NCBI GenBank assembly: GCA_963377175.1 | Contig: CAUJNA010003816.1 | Location: 507,001 to 571,000, forward strand | Origin: Effrenium voratum | Taxonomy: Eukaryota; Sar; Dinophyceae; Suessiales; Symbiodiniaceae | Direction: 5' to 3' | Length of the DNA: 64,000 nt | Part shown: one piece after another, positions 14,101-22,666 of the stretch | How the letters are laid out: each line of letters opens with the position of its first letter | How positions within the stretch are numbered: position 1 is the first letter of the stretch | Notes under the pieces: generated by a model | What the model was told of the DNA's origin: nothing | Seen by the model: only the letters and a program-made list of their open reading frames with translations | The model's database searches: none | Position numbers and translations under genes: made by a program

Positions 14101-17100
14101 TTGACTTTTAGCGATTTAATGGAAAACCCATTAGTTGGCAAAAAGTTAAAGTCCTAACATCCGAGCAAAATGCACCAAGGTGGAATCTTCTCTTCAAGCG
14201 TCCATGCCAAAGCTCCTGGCCGGACTGTCTGCCGCCGCAGCCCGCATGCCCGGCATCCACTCGTGGGGACTAGGCTCGTGGGGGTCCACGATAGCCTTGC
14301 CAGCGCCGCACTCCGCGACATCCTCCTTCTCACCTGCCATGGGTCTGTCCATGAATAGAGTTAGGCCTACTTATAGAATGTATATTTTGTTGCTTGCTTC
14401 ACTTGGAGTCACTGGAAAAATGTAAAATGTATCCTTAGTCCACTCCAGCGTCTTTTCTTGCTGGTGCGAGAGACGCAGGGAATGAGAAATGGAATGACCC
14501 TATGAACCATCCAACTGGTGGTTTCCTTTAAGGGAATTCCCAGGTTCATTCCCTGCGACCCTTACAAACCATCCGCGATTTGCTGTCCTTGAAGGGAATC
14601 GCAAGGTTTATTCCCTGCTGAGCACCAGCAAGTTCTTTTGAGTGCACCCTGCTTGGGGTTTAACTTACATCAAACCAGAAGGACGCCACCACTTTGGGAG
14701 GGCTCCCCTATTTTGAGACAAACCCATATCAGCACAAAACATGACGTCCATTTGTTCGAGTGCCCTTCACGAAAACGATGTATTTTGCAATGGTGATAGA
14801 TTCCCTTAAAACCAACAGAGGAAACTAAGAGAGATTCTTAAGCAAATGTAAGATGAAAGCCACCAAATAATACACTCACTTCCTAAATGGGCCAAACAAA
14901 GTCCAAAACTTTCGGTTGCCACTAAAATGGTCTTCCCAAAAGTTTAAAGTCCAGAACTCAGGGAGTGAGTACACACCACCCAAAGACAACCTCCCTCGCC
15001 ACCTATGCCGTTGACCAGGATGTTCTGCAGCGCCAGTTCCGGAGTGGAGCCCCCGCAGCCCCCAGTCCCCCCGCAGTTGAATGGGTCCTGGCAGCGAATT
15101 GCCTCTCAAACGAAGGGACGAAACCCCAAAAAGTGGGGTGGTGGTATGGGTGTGTCTCAAAATCACACTCAAACTTGGCGGCTCTCCTTTCAGTTCCCTT
15201 TAAACCAACCCCCAAAACGGTACCCGCAACAAGACAGACCCATATTCAAGCGTTGGAAGCTCGCAACTCCATAAGCATTGCTTGCCAGTGGAGTCCGCAT
15301 GGGACTCTGGCTTTTGTGGTTCCGTGAAAGTTTTCAGCCAGGGATCACATCAAATCAGGTGACCTGAAAACAATGCGACATCAAAACACATGAAACATGG
15401 AAACAAATAAGAAATGTTGATGTTCCGGAAAGCTGAGAAACATGAAACCATGGAAAAGCAGCAAAAACGTATTGCTGGAACATGGAGAAGCGTGCAGAAA
15501 CACACCGCCTGAGGAAAACAACATGGCGAAAAAAACACGTTTTTTAGCATGCAGATTTCAGAAACGTGTGTCCGCAATGCCTGAGGAAAACGACATGGCT
15601 GTGGCTCAAAAAACCGGTACTAAAATGGAACCCTGGTAAGTGGAAACATGGACCAAAACCTGCGTACCCCTCCTGGTTAGTTTTGAGCCACACCCACATG
15701 AACACACTTGATAGCCAAAGCAACGGCAACTCAGGGATCGGCTCCTCCGTACACTGCGTCACAGACTCCACGCTCACCGTACCTGGGCATCAGCCGGGTC
15801 CCCGGTCAATCGAAGCAAATCCCTTGTTTCCTTTGGGACAAATTCGGCGCATTCAAAGCAATATGTATTGCCCCCTGTTCAACCTCGGATCCCCCGCTAA
15901 AAGTTTAAGTTTTGCTGGGTTAAATGAAAATCCAACCACGAAACACTTCCAAACAAACCCCAGAAGCCACCAACCCAACATACCCACATTGACTTCAAGC
16001 GGTTTTCGCAGCACCGCTAAACACAGGCAAAACCCCAGCAAGACACTGAACAGCAACATGGCGCTGGCAAAACCCGGGGGAAAAAAGAAAAAAGAAAAAA
16101 ACACGATGCAGCGAGCACGAGAAGTTCTTGGCCCAAAGGATCTGGAGCTACCCTTCGGACCCGGGCAGAACAAATTCAAACCTCCGATGCTAAACCCATG
16201 AAACCACAATGTCTAGGTCCAGATTTGAGAGGTTCGAATAAGGGGGCACCCGTTTTTTTTGCTGTCTATTTTAGTAGGCCCCTTGGTGTTGAAACCCGTT
16301 TTGCCCAAGCCCTTTCGGTGTGATGACGAAGCCAATCCAAAACCAAGAGGTCACCTCGAATAAAGTTCGACCTGTACGTCCTGTTCTCCCCAAGAGCTGA
16401 AAGCTATGGGGTCGATAGGCCCAGATATGCTCTGGGGTGGTTTGGGCAGCTTGGGAGGGTTCAAAAGGAGGGGTTCAAAAGGAGCTGTTGGGGGTACCAC
16501 CTTGTTTCTTTCGGGGACTTCCGAACAACTTCTCAGGGGATTTGTGCCGCGCTCTGCAGGTTTGAGGCAAAAAACAAGCTGAGACAAAAAACAACAAAAA
16601 AGACATGGGATCCCATGGGTCAACACCGTTTTGGGATCCCATTTTGGGCTAGGTGAATTCACCACCCATTTTAGGCTTCCTATTTTAGCGGCGATTGAAT
16701 CGGATGTTCACTGGGGGCTAACCGATTTGGGTTTTGACCCATCGCCGCATGGCTGAGAACATGGAAAAGATCCGGTCCACAAGGGCACCCCCGACGAAAA
16801 TTCGTGGCTTCGCTACGAAAGGACATGGGACCCGCTGAAAACCATTGGGGGAGGTTGCATTCAGTGGCCGATTCAATGGTCTCTAGCACTTTAAGAACAT
16901 GGGCGCCGGAAGACAAGTTGCCTTCAAACAAAAATGCAAGTATTCAAGATTGCTTGTTCTTTTTTTGCAACACGAAAGGGTTCGCCCAAAGGCAACTTCC
17001 CCGCACTCGGTCAGCCTGGTGGAAAAGGAACCCGTGTGTAGTGGAGAGGCCAACAAACAATGGATTTGGAGGGTGGACTCCACTGAACAACTGCGTGCCA

Positions 17101-20100
17101 GGCATTTAGGAACTCCCTTCGATGGGCAAAGTAGGGGCCCTTTCCGATGCCTCCAATATCCCCCCTAGCTTGAGGCAGAGGGGGGACCCGGGCCCCCAAT
17201 TCTATTTATCCAGTATTCCCCATGGGGAACGTGGAATCGCAAATGGAGATCTGCCGGGGTCACCCCATCCCCCAATTCCAGTTTTAGAGGGGGGATCCTC
17301 CAATCATGGAAGCTGGGAACCGCCTACTGGGCGGGCCGTTTGCAGATCCACTGCTCAAAGTCAATCACTTTTTGTGGGTTAAATTTGGAAATCCAACCAC
17401 TAAACTAACCAGAAAGCTAAAAAGCTAAAAAGCTGAAAAGCTAAAAAGCTAGGGAACCGGATGGCTGCGAACCAAGTTACGATTCGCTCCGAAGTGGAGC
17501 TCGATGTGAAGCTCCATCAAAGTGGAAGTGGCAGCCGCCCAGCAGTTGGAACACCTGGCTCCGTCCAACAAAACGCCTCGCCGTCTTTGCTTGCTGGGGG
17601 TTCCTTCAAAGAGATATTACAAAAATACGTTGTAAGATTCAGTAGGTAACGTAGAGTACCTGTAAACCACCCATTTCAAGAGTAATCTGCTTTTGAGGGA
17701 CCCTCTTATCGGGCTCATCTTAGATTGCAGGGGAGGTCAAGAAGTGAAAGGTTACCGCGGTGAAAAGATTCACCCTCCCGTCACTAAACTCGAGTCGGAC
17801 GCAACAGGTCGTTGGAGACCAACCCTTCTCTTCCAAGACGAAGACCAAGGTGCGGAATCCACTGGGTTCAGTTCATGTTCCCTTTGCGCTGACAAATGCC
17901 CTCCCGAGAACTTCCACCAAACAAAGGAAACATGGGGCCGCTGAACAACTGCAATTTCCTTGCGTCTCTCAAAAACATCTTCCCCCCCAACCCCCCCAAT
18001 AAAAAAACAAACACAAACTCACGCACACACACACAAGAAATACACGGAGCCCCCCTCTATACCACCTGTCCCGGACTGCGCGGACGGCATCCGACGGCGC
18101 TCGGCGCCTCTGGTTCCTCACCTTCCCGGGCTGCGCGGCCCACAGATGGCCCCAGCTCACCTCCGCCGGAAGCTCCCGGTGCCTGAAACGCGTCGGGCGA
18201 TCGCTGGGAGAAGGGCCATTTGCGCAGGAGGTCCATGGAAAAAGTCAATCAATATGTCCGGTAGTGATAAACTCCCTTGAAAACCAACAAGGGAAAGTAT
18301 GAAAAACAGATTCTTATATAAGCAAATGGGAGGATACTGTAGGCAGGGAATGAGAACTGGAATGACCCCGAGATAAAACATCTCCGATTTGGTATCCTTG
18401 AAGGGAACATGGCGCGACTTGGACGAGCAACTTAGGGGTGCAGGAAAACCAACCGCATCGGCATTTTCGTGGGTTCTTGGCTCACAACATATTGAAGTGT
18501 TTTGGACTCCCCCTTTCGAGGGCGCGATGTTCGGCTCTGCTTGCTGCCAGCAGGGCACTGGAGACGTGCCGCAAATCTGGGCCTACGCACAGAGACTCCG
18601 AACCCTGCGGTGTTCCTGGCCCAACCCTGGGGTCCCGAAACCATTTTCCCCTCCCGCAAACTAGCAGGGAACCTGACAGGCGGTCCTTGAAAAGGAACAT
18701 GGTCTTCCACCCGCCCGAACGTCAGGTTCCATGTTGATTGGGAGGGCAAAATGGTGTTGGAGAAGTGCAAAAGGTGGTGGGGCCCCTGATCTTCAGGCTT
18801 GGGCAAGATGCATTGCAACCACCGGGGTGCGGTTGCCTTCAAAGCCAAGCCGCTTTAGAAGGATTCAACAAAAACGGCTCGGCCCAACCCTGTTGGCAGC
18901 TGGCTGTGGGTAGCTGGTTCTGCTGACCCGGTTTTTCCTGGCCCGACAAACTCACTGGCTGAGTGGATGGCCCAAAAAAAGTTCGAACTTCATATTTACC
19001 ACTGAAATGGTCCAAACCCAAAAAGTTTAAAGTTCATGAACTCAGGAAGTGAGTTTCCTGGCCCGACCATGCTTCAAGGCACGTGGTCACCGAGGCGCCG
19101 CGACCGCTCCAGGAAGGAGCCCGATGGCGAGGGCGCCATCGGCGCTAGAGCTCCGAGACCCAAGCGGCGGTAACCGTGGAGTTGGGCCACCTCCTGGCCG
19201 ACTCCCCCCGAAACATCTCACTCATGGCCCAAGAGTAGATGGTCCACCAAGGAAGTGATACTTTAGTGGCACACCCCCCCCAAAAAGGTCCAAACCTTTT
19301 GTTTACCTCTAAAATGATCTTCACAAAGAGCTTCAAGTCCAAGAACTTGGGAAGTGCGATACTCAACAGTGTCAGAGCGCAACAACTGCTTTTGGACACT
19401 ACAAACGGGGATCTGGGACATGAGGAAAAACTAGGTGGGGGTGGTATGGAGTTCATACTGTGATGGACTTAAATGGATTGAACGATGTATGTCAATGGGA
19501 TTCTAGCGGGATCCACTTTGAAGTTGTAGCTAATATTGGCGTTGGTGTCTTCTAAAGCCATTTCTGAGATGGGACCCTGGATTCACAAAGATAAAATAAA
19601 ACATCGTATGGAAAGGTCGGGAGTGAGCTTGATACCCTCCTGCCCACTAACATGGAACCCCCGAAAACATCCTTAAGGAAAATAATCAGGACGGGATTAG
19701 AAAATCTCAAAATGGTTAAAAGCCAAATCAAGACGAACTTGCGTGGTCCCTTGGCGGTAGGCAGTGGAGTGTCTTTAGGGACTCGTGGACAACTGGTTCT
19801 GGACAACTGGTTCTAAGAAGAACATGCACCATCCTCCTGGGTCCCTTAAAGTGAATGTTTTAGCGGCTCTGAAACTATTTTCAGGACCCAGCTATTTCCT
19901 CTTGCTAACCAATTTGCGAGGTTCGTCTTGTCATTGGGTCACGAAAAGGTGATATTGAAACCAACCCAACGAGGGGACAGAGGGAACCCATGCGAGTCAT
20001 AATCAAAACCTGGTATTAAAATGGCCTACCCAAAGCCACGAAAGGAATTGCAAAGGCGGCTGCACCCATTTATAGGTGGGATAATCCTTTACTAGCCTTC

Positions 20101-22666
20101 ATCTACTCGGGTTTTGAGCACATGGCTCATGTCCCCACCATAGGTGTCCAAATAGATGGCCCTGGTGGATGATGAAACCACCAGGTAAACCAGGCATCGC
20201 CCTCCATTTTTCCCGCAAAACCAGCAAGGACACAACCAAGGTCCCCACGTCTTTCTTCGCTTCGCCTCGGCCGTGCGGTCCGCCAAAAAGCTCACCGCCG
20301 CCCTCCAGGGCGAAGGCTTCGCGTTCTGGCGCTCCACGGCGCGCAGAGTCTCCGCGAAGAGGCGCCGGCGCCGCAGGAACTCTGAGCTGCCGGCCTGCGA
20401 CGGCGAGCGCTCGGCGAGTGAGCCACGGGCGCAAAACCCGGGAGATTGAGGCTTTGTAAGAGATACTCCCAAGCATAAAAATAGCTGGAATTCGCCTTCA
20501 TACTTCTTGAAGCATGGTTCAGGGTAGACCATTTTGATACCGGGTTTTGAGTATGACTCAAGTGGTTCCGAAGAGATGTGGGAATGTGGGAGTGAACCTA
20601 GTGCTTCCCTTAAAGGAAACCACCAGTTGAAAGGTTTATAGGGGTCATTCCTTCATTCCCAGCTGAGCACCAGCAAGACTACCTTTGAACTGGGGAATGT
20701 GGTACATGCCAATGGCTTTCCGAGCTCCGTCTTTGAGGTATGGCCGCTTCTAAAGGAATTGGAGCACAATTCAACCTGGGTATAGTGATCCGCTTGAATT
20801 TCCCCCTTCAGGGACCCTGCCTCCCGCCGCCCAACTCTGTGGTGCGGGAAACTCCGGGGACCAATACCCAGCTCCCGCCCAAGGGTAAGGCTTTAGAGAT
20901 CGAAGGCCTCGGCTCAAGCGGTGAGAAGCCTTTTCAGGCCTGAGAGCCACCATGGGATTCGGGTGCCCTTAAAACGTAAAAGGAAACAAAGGGACACCAA
21001 AAGAACAATACAAACCCATTTTGCAACGTCTTAGAAAAGCAAAGGATACATATTGGGGGCAAAACTTGGAACACCATATTTGGAGACGGCCTCATATTTG
21101 GGTTTCCAAGCTCGAGTTTGGATCTATAGGTCCTCATTTCGCTGGTCTTCTCAAAATTCGGGTAATGAAGCCATACACAAGTCCCCCCCTTCAGGAGGGC
21201 CCTTCTTGGCAAGAACGGCTTGGTAAGGCTGAATGGGGTTTCATAATTTCCGTGGATGGACAGAATCCTGCACCAGTTGGTAGGTTTCTCCCATTTGTCA
21301 TAGGGCTCCAGCCACCCGCCATCCCTGAATTCTCCCTGCCCCGGTGCAGCTCGTCGCGACATTTCAAACCACGGCCTGGACGCTCTAAAGCTCAAAGAAA
21401 GGCCCCCGGATGTTGCGGGAGGCCGGGGGGGAGGGGGCACCCCAAACAACTTGTGGCTTTCATGTTTGAACTGCCGGTTGGTTCTTCCTTAAAAGGGCAC
21501 CGAGCCGGAGACAAGCAAAAAGCCACACACACAGATCTGTAAGGGGCCACGCTTCTTTTAAGGTACCCAGATCCATCCGGGCCAAGATGCGCAACAATGT
21601 GGAAGAGTGACTGCAAAACACAGACAATCCACATCTCAATTGCCCCTAGAGAACCCAGAAAAGAACAGGTGATCACCTTCTAGGGCACGAAAAACTGACC
21701 GGCCGAACCGAACCATTACCTTGTGGATTGCCCTTCGAATTACTAAGAACTTGCGCAACCCAGGTTTCTTTTTGGTTTCCTGCAAACCCAGAAAAGTGCA
21801 ACGAAAAAAAACATGAACCGCCCAAATGTCCCCCCCCCCCTCCCGTGCCCCCGCGTCCGCTTTGTCCGACCTCGTAGCTGCGGTGGAATTTCTGCACAAA
21901 GCGCTGAAAGGCTTCCGCCTCCGAGCTGGACACTGCAGAGACTGAGAGCTCCTAGGATGCGAAATGGGGGGCCGACGGGATTCGCCCGGAATTGTCCATG
22001 CTCCTAGATCGAAAACCGGTAAGGAAGCATCAAGAGATGGCTTTGAGAAAGTTAGGAATGTGTCCTGGCCATATGACGTCCTAACCTCAGTCCTGTAAGC
22101 ACAAGCAGCTATGGCTCTCTTTTTCTACTCCTAGCTGGTGGCTGTCAGAATATACAAGAAGAGCCTTGAGCCCAGATGTAGAAGAAGATCAAGGTCGAAG
22201 CAAACAGAGCACGAAAACAGACACATGCTTCTTTTGATTCTCTGCGCTAAGTTATCCTCCGCCACGCACATTTCCAACGGACAACCGTGAGCGGTCACTT
22301 GCGGATCACGACGGTGTGAAACCCCGACCCGCATGTTCAAACTTCCAAGAGCAAAGCCAAAGATGGCGACAGCCCTCCAGAAAGATAGTTGAAATTTCAA
22401 GGGAGGGAAGCACATTGTTCGAACAGAAGGGCAGGGGGGAATATCGTTAAAGACATATGGTTAAGCTTAAACATACAATTTCAAATCGACCCTCAAAACC
22501 AAAATGGGCAAACAGATCGCTCCAAAAGGCGAGCAAAGTTGAATCCAACCATGTACACAACACAAGCGCTGCCATTGGCCAGCCGGGCTGCGTCTGCCTC
22601 GGCGCTGTTCCGCGCCGCTAGGGCGAAAGGTAGCAGACACAGCGCGGCGCTGAAAGATGGAACCAT
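5433..22666 (-). CDS. papain-like (C1A) cysteine peptidase gene, 14 exons, secreted preproenzyme
   Basis: A cathepsin L/papain-type endopeptidase, expected to act in the secretory or lysosomal/vacuolar route. Translating the GC-rich islands in descending coordinate order gives the family parts in order: hydrophobic signal peptide, I29 propeptide (FQRFVQKFHRSYE, then ERQNAKPSPWRAAVSFLADRT), LPAEVSW at the mature N-terminus, CSNCWAAAT with the nucleophile Cys, CGGTGGCGGSTPELA, GPVAVAIS, YGSGIFDGC, GHSVVLIGYGED with the catalytic His, YWLLQNSWGSSWGE with the catalytic Asn, and a C-terminal CGTCGIL segment that I recall from dinoflagellate cathepsins. Inferred phases fit at every junction, giving about 430 codons to the stop at 5433. 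It lies downstream of and in the same direction as the PP2C gene. Family assignment is firm. The exact exon edges, the start codon and the last ~40 residues are inference. Confidence 0.9.
6201..6278 (-). CDS. C1A peptidase exon 13: catalytic asparagine
   Basis: 26 codons, YWLLQNSWGSSWGENGRFRL and then KRHAPE. This is the YWL-x-x-NSWG-x-x-WGE-x-G-x-x-R motif with the catalytic Asn. The donor is read as GAG|GCGGAA, phase 0. One arm of an M7 repeat ends about 30 bp before the acceptor. Confidence 0.93.
6703..6945. repeat. ~70 bp degenerate tandem repeat
   Basis: Units containing CACACGCCTGCCAAACGAC, AAGCAGACCAGCTCAAG and CAGCGCTG recur three to four times with drift. In the protease intron between exons 12 and 13. 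Confidence 0.7.
7255..7373 (-). repeat. M3 introner-like repeat
   Basis: Minus-strand order: CTTGGTGGCTCCCAGCC, ATCCGGTT, AGCTTTTTAGC, AGTGGTTGG, a TTTAACC palindrome, then GGGGGATCTGAGGACAGCCCAG. It starts about 12 bp inside the donor of protease exon 12 and ends in a CAG that looks like an acceptor. Confidence 0.85.
7387..7525 (-). CDS. C1A peptidase exon 12: catalytic histidine
   Basis: After AAGCAG it encodes NAVIGHSVVLIGYGEDP, where the His of GHSVVLIGYG is catalytic. The GC-rich open frame continues with an Arg-rich stretch to RRK and a GT donor at 7386, phase 0, giving K-YWLLQNSWG with exon 13. A shorter form ending at 7462 with a GA donor is also in phase and closer to the usual family spacing. 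An M3 repeat begins about 12 bp past the longer donor. Confidence 0.9.
8977..9081. repeat. M1 repeat (TIR CTAGGTCCTCCAGTAG)
   Basis: Begins CTAGGTCCTCCAGTAG and ends CTACTGGGGGATCTAG, an almost perfect 16-bp terminal inverted repeat. The core carries AGGTTAGAATAAGGG, CTATTTTAGTA and an AAAGGGTGAAAGG-like tract shared by all M1 copies. About 105 bp, non-coding, MITE-like. Confidence 0.85.
10116..10153 (-). CDS. C1A peptidase exon 11: 38-bp micro-exon YGSGIFDGC
   Basis: After CATCCAG it encodes IYGSGIFDGCSS, the Y-x-x-G-I-F/Y-x-x-C motif ahead of the catalytic His. The GA donor AG|GAGCTG, phase 2, restores frame with exon 12. Confidence 0.88.
10500..10985. repeat. C-rich telomere-like minisatellite
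   Basis: Degenerate CCCCTAAACCAA and CCCAAAACC units, with AACACTACCCC variants, over ~480 bp. It resembles the complement of TTTAGGG but is irregular. No gene in it. Confidence 0.7.
11001..11117. repeat. M1 repeat copy
   Basis: Left end CTAGGTCCTCCAGTAG intact, core intact, right end TTGCTGGGGGACC before the poly-C run. It sits in the intron just downstream (minus strand) of protease exon 10. Confidence 0.82.
11121..11164. repeat. poly-C tract
   Basis: A run of C (broken once or twice at the left) ending at the edge of the exon 10 donor region; poly-G on the coding strand. Confidence 0.9.
11192..11293 (-). CDS. C1A peptidase exon 10: GPVAVAIS strand
   Basis: 34 codons after GGCCCAG: VGWERLRANRGEVLMRALAE and then KGPVAVAISTDWTA. 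This is the G-Y-x-x-L-x-x-N...L-M-x-A-L-A-x-x-GPV-x-V-x-I block. The frame stays open by chance far into both flanks, giving a spurious 336-codon frame. The likely donor is GCA|GCTCGC; a poly-C run (plus strand) and an M1 copy follow in the intron. Confidence 0.92.
12060..13005. other. intronic stretch, nothing recognised
   Basis: Within the protease intron between exons 9 and 10. No coding frame, no clear M-family copy (a fragment of M8 starts at about 13008). Unique or strongly decayed repeat. Confidence 0.5.
13559..13665. repeat. M5 repeat (CATTTGCTTAAGC ends)
   Basis: ACATTTGCTTTAAGCCCCTGG, then ATATGTCCAGAAGTGAGATCG, AACAGGAGAAAATA and a CAGCAAATGG right end: inverted ends and a diagnostic core. 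Confidence 0.72.
14278..14333 (-). CDS. C1A peptidase exon 9: Cys-containing linker
   Basis: After ATGGCAG it reads EKEDVAECGAGKAIVDPH, fitting the C-x(n)-K-A-x-I segment between the CGG loop and the GPVAV strand. Phase 1 in and phase 0 out (GA donor) agree with the neighbours. Assigned by position and phase as much as by sequence. Confidence 0.65.
14457..14632. repeat. M4 repeat (TIR CTTGCTGGTGC)
   Basis: CTTGCTGGTGCGAGAGACG with GGGAATGA at the left; TTCCCTGCTGAGCACCAGCAAG-type right end. The internal AACTGGTGGTTTCCTTTAAG is shared with the 44.2 kb copy. Confidence 0.8.
14871..14974. repeat. M6 repeat (TIR ACTCACTTCCTGAG-like)
   Basis: TACACTCACTTCCTAAATGG at the left and CCAGAACTCAGGGAGTGAGT at the right, inverted. 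The core ACTAAAATGGTCTTCCC with AAAGTTTAAAGTCC is shared by the family. Lies just past the donor of protease exon 8. Confidence 0.82.
15003..15087 (-). CDS. C1A peptidase exon 8: CGG loop
   Basis: After TGCCAG it encodes DPFNCGGTGGCGGSTPELAL and then QNILVNGI. The CGG-G-C-G-G-x-x-x-x-A signature is the conserved loop of C1A enzymes. Two GT donors in phase 1 are possible (15003, or 12 bp further, at 14991). An M6 repeat starts about 30 bp past the first. Confidence 0.92.
15594..15700. repeat. M2 repeat copy
   Basis: CATGGCTGTGGCTCAAAA ... TTTTGAGCCACACCCACATG: inverted ends including the flanking CATG. Lies in the intron just after protease exon 7. Confidence 0.8.
15745..15782 (-). CDS. C1A peptidase exon 7: 38-bp micro-exon
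   Basis: Encodes TVSVESVTQCTE, the L-S-x-Q-x-L-x-x-C strand that precedes the CGG loop. It is only 38 bp. The proposed donor is GA (GAG|GAGCCG), phase 0. Joined to exon 8 it reads QCTE-DPFNCGG, as the family expects. Confidence 0.82.
16211..16282. repeat. M1 repeat, truncated
   Basis: GTCTAGGTCCAG then GAGGTTCGAATAAGGGGGCACCC and CTATTTTAGTAGG; the right half is missing. Confidence 0.7.
16613..16752. repeat. M2 repeat copy
   Basis: CCATGGGTCAACACCG ... GGTTTTGACCCATCGCCG; internal AAAATGGG/GAATTCACCACCC block shared with the 33.9 kb copy in the opposite direction. Confidence 0.8.
17340..17475 (-). repeat. M3 introner-like repeat
   Basis: Same structure as the 7.3 kb copy, with AGCTTTTTAGC repeated several times. 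The minus-strand left end CTTGGTTCGCAGCCATCCGG is 5 bp past the donor GTAAC of protease exon 6. Confidence 0.82.
17481..17554 (-). CDS. C1A peptidase exon 6: catalytic cysteine
   Basis: After GAGCCAG it encodes CSNCWAAATSTLMELHIEL and then HFGANR. The second Cys of CSNCW is in the nucleophile position of the papain CGSCWA motif and is followed by the usual helix. The GT donor C|GTAACT, phase 1, joins exon 7 to read NR-TVSVESV. Five bases into the intron the M3 repeat begins. Confidence 0.92.
18066..18182 (-). CDS. C1A peptidase exon 5: mature N-terminus
   Basis: Encodes HRELPAEVSWGHLWAAQPGK and then VRNQ, matching the LP-x-x-x-D/SW start of mature C1A enzymes and the V-x-x-Q containing the oxyanion-hole Gln. 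Two donors restore frame with exon 6. A GC donor at 18108 joins VRNQ-R to CSNCW. A GT donor at 18066 keeps the GC-rich tail and joins AVRDR to CSNCW. The latter extent is given; which is used is undecided. Confidence 0.8.
18250..18332. repeat. M5 repeat copy
   Basis: AATATGTCCGGTAGTGATA, AACAAGGGAAAGTATG and TATAAGCAAATGG; the left TIR is missing. Confidence 0.7.
18947..19055. repeat. M6 repeat copy, downstream of protease exon 4
   Basis: AAACTCACTGGCTGAGTGG ... CATGAACTCAGGAAGTGAGT; core CACTGAAATGGTCC, AAAAGTTTAAAGTTC. Confidence 0.82.
19105..19193 (-). CDS. C1A peptidase exon 4: end of propeptide and linker
   Basis: Starts after GGCCAG and encodes EVAQLHGYRRLGLG and then a Pro/Ser-rich linker ending FLER. 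It continues the D-x-T-x-E-E...GYR pattern of exon 3. The GT donor (CG|GTCGCG, phase 2) gives FLE-R-HRELPAEVSW with exon 5. M6 repeat copies lie just outside both ends. Confidence 0.8.
19207..19357. repeat. M6 repeat copy, upstream of protease exon 4
   Basis: CGAAACATCTCACTCATGG left half with an internal insertion, CTAAAATGATCTTCAC core and CCAAGAACTTGGGAAGTG right end. Confidence 0.72.
19991..20130. repeat. M9 repeat (TIR GAGTCATAATCAAAACC)
   Basis: GAGTCATAATCAAAACCTGG, then TATTAAAATGG and a TGGGATAATCC block, then CTCGGGTTTTGAGCACATGG. Inverted ends. Confidence 0.8.
20266..20394 (-). CDS. C1A peptidase exon 3: I29 propeptide, ERFNIN-like helix
   Basis: 43 codons in phase 0, preceded by TCGCAG. 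The reading RRRRLFAETLRAVERQN is the ERFNIN-type helix and WRAAVSFLADRTAE is the usual N-x-F-x-D-like strand ending in the D-x-T-x-E motif. The donor is read as GAG|GCGAAG, a GC donor. Confidence 0.9.
20575..20677. repeat. M4 repeat copy, left end degraded
   Basis: AAAGGAAACCACCAGTTG core (inverse of the M4 core) and CATTCCCAGCTGAGCACCAG at the right. Confidence 0.72.
21871..21932 (-). CDS. C1A peptidase exon 2: start of I29 inhibitor propeptide
   Basis: Preceded by CTCTGCAG. It encodes SSSEAEAFQRFVQKFHRSYE, matching the opening helix of the I29 cathepsin propeptide (F-x-x-F-x-x-K-x-x-x-x-Y). The donor is GAG|GTCGGA, phase 0. Confidence 0.85.
22570..22666 (-). CDS. C1A peptidase exon 1: start codon and signal peptide
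   Basis: The frame from the ATG at 22666 reads MVPSFSAALCLLPFALA and then ARNSAEADAARLANG. This is a short N-region, a hydrophobic core and an A-x-A-like cleavage site, a typical secretory signal. The proposed donor is GC after GGCA, phase 1, which restores frame with exon 2. A TTTCAG just after the ATG could instead be an acceptor, with the Met further upstream. Confidence 0.6.
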
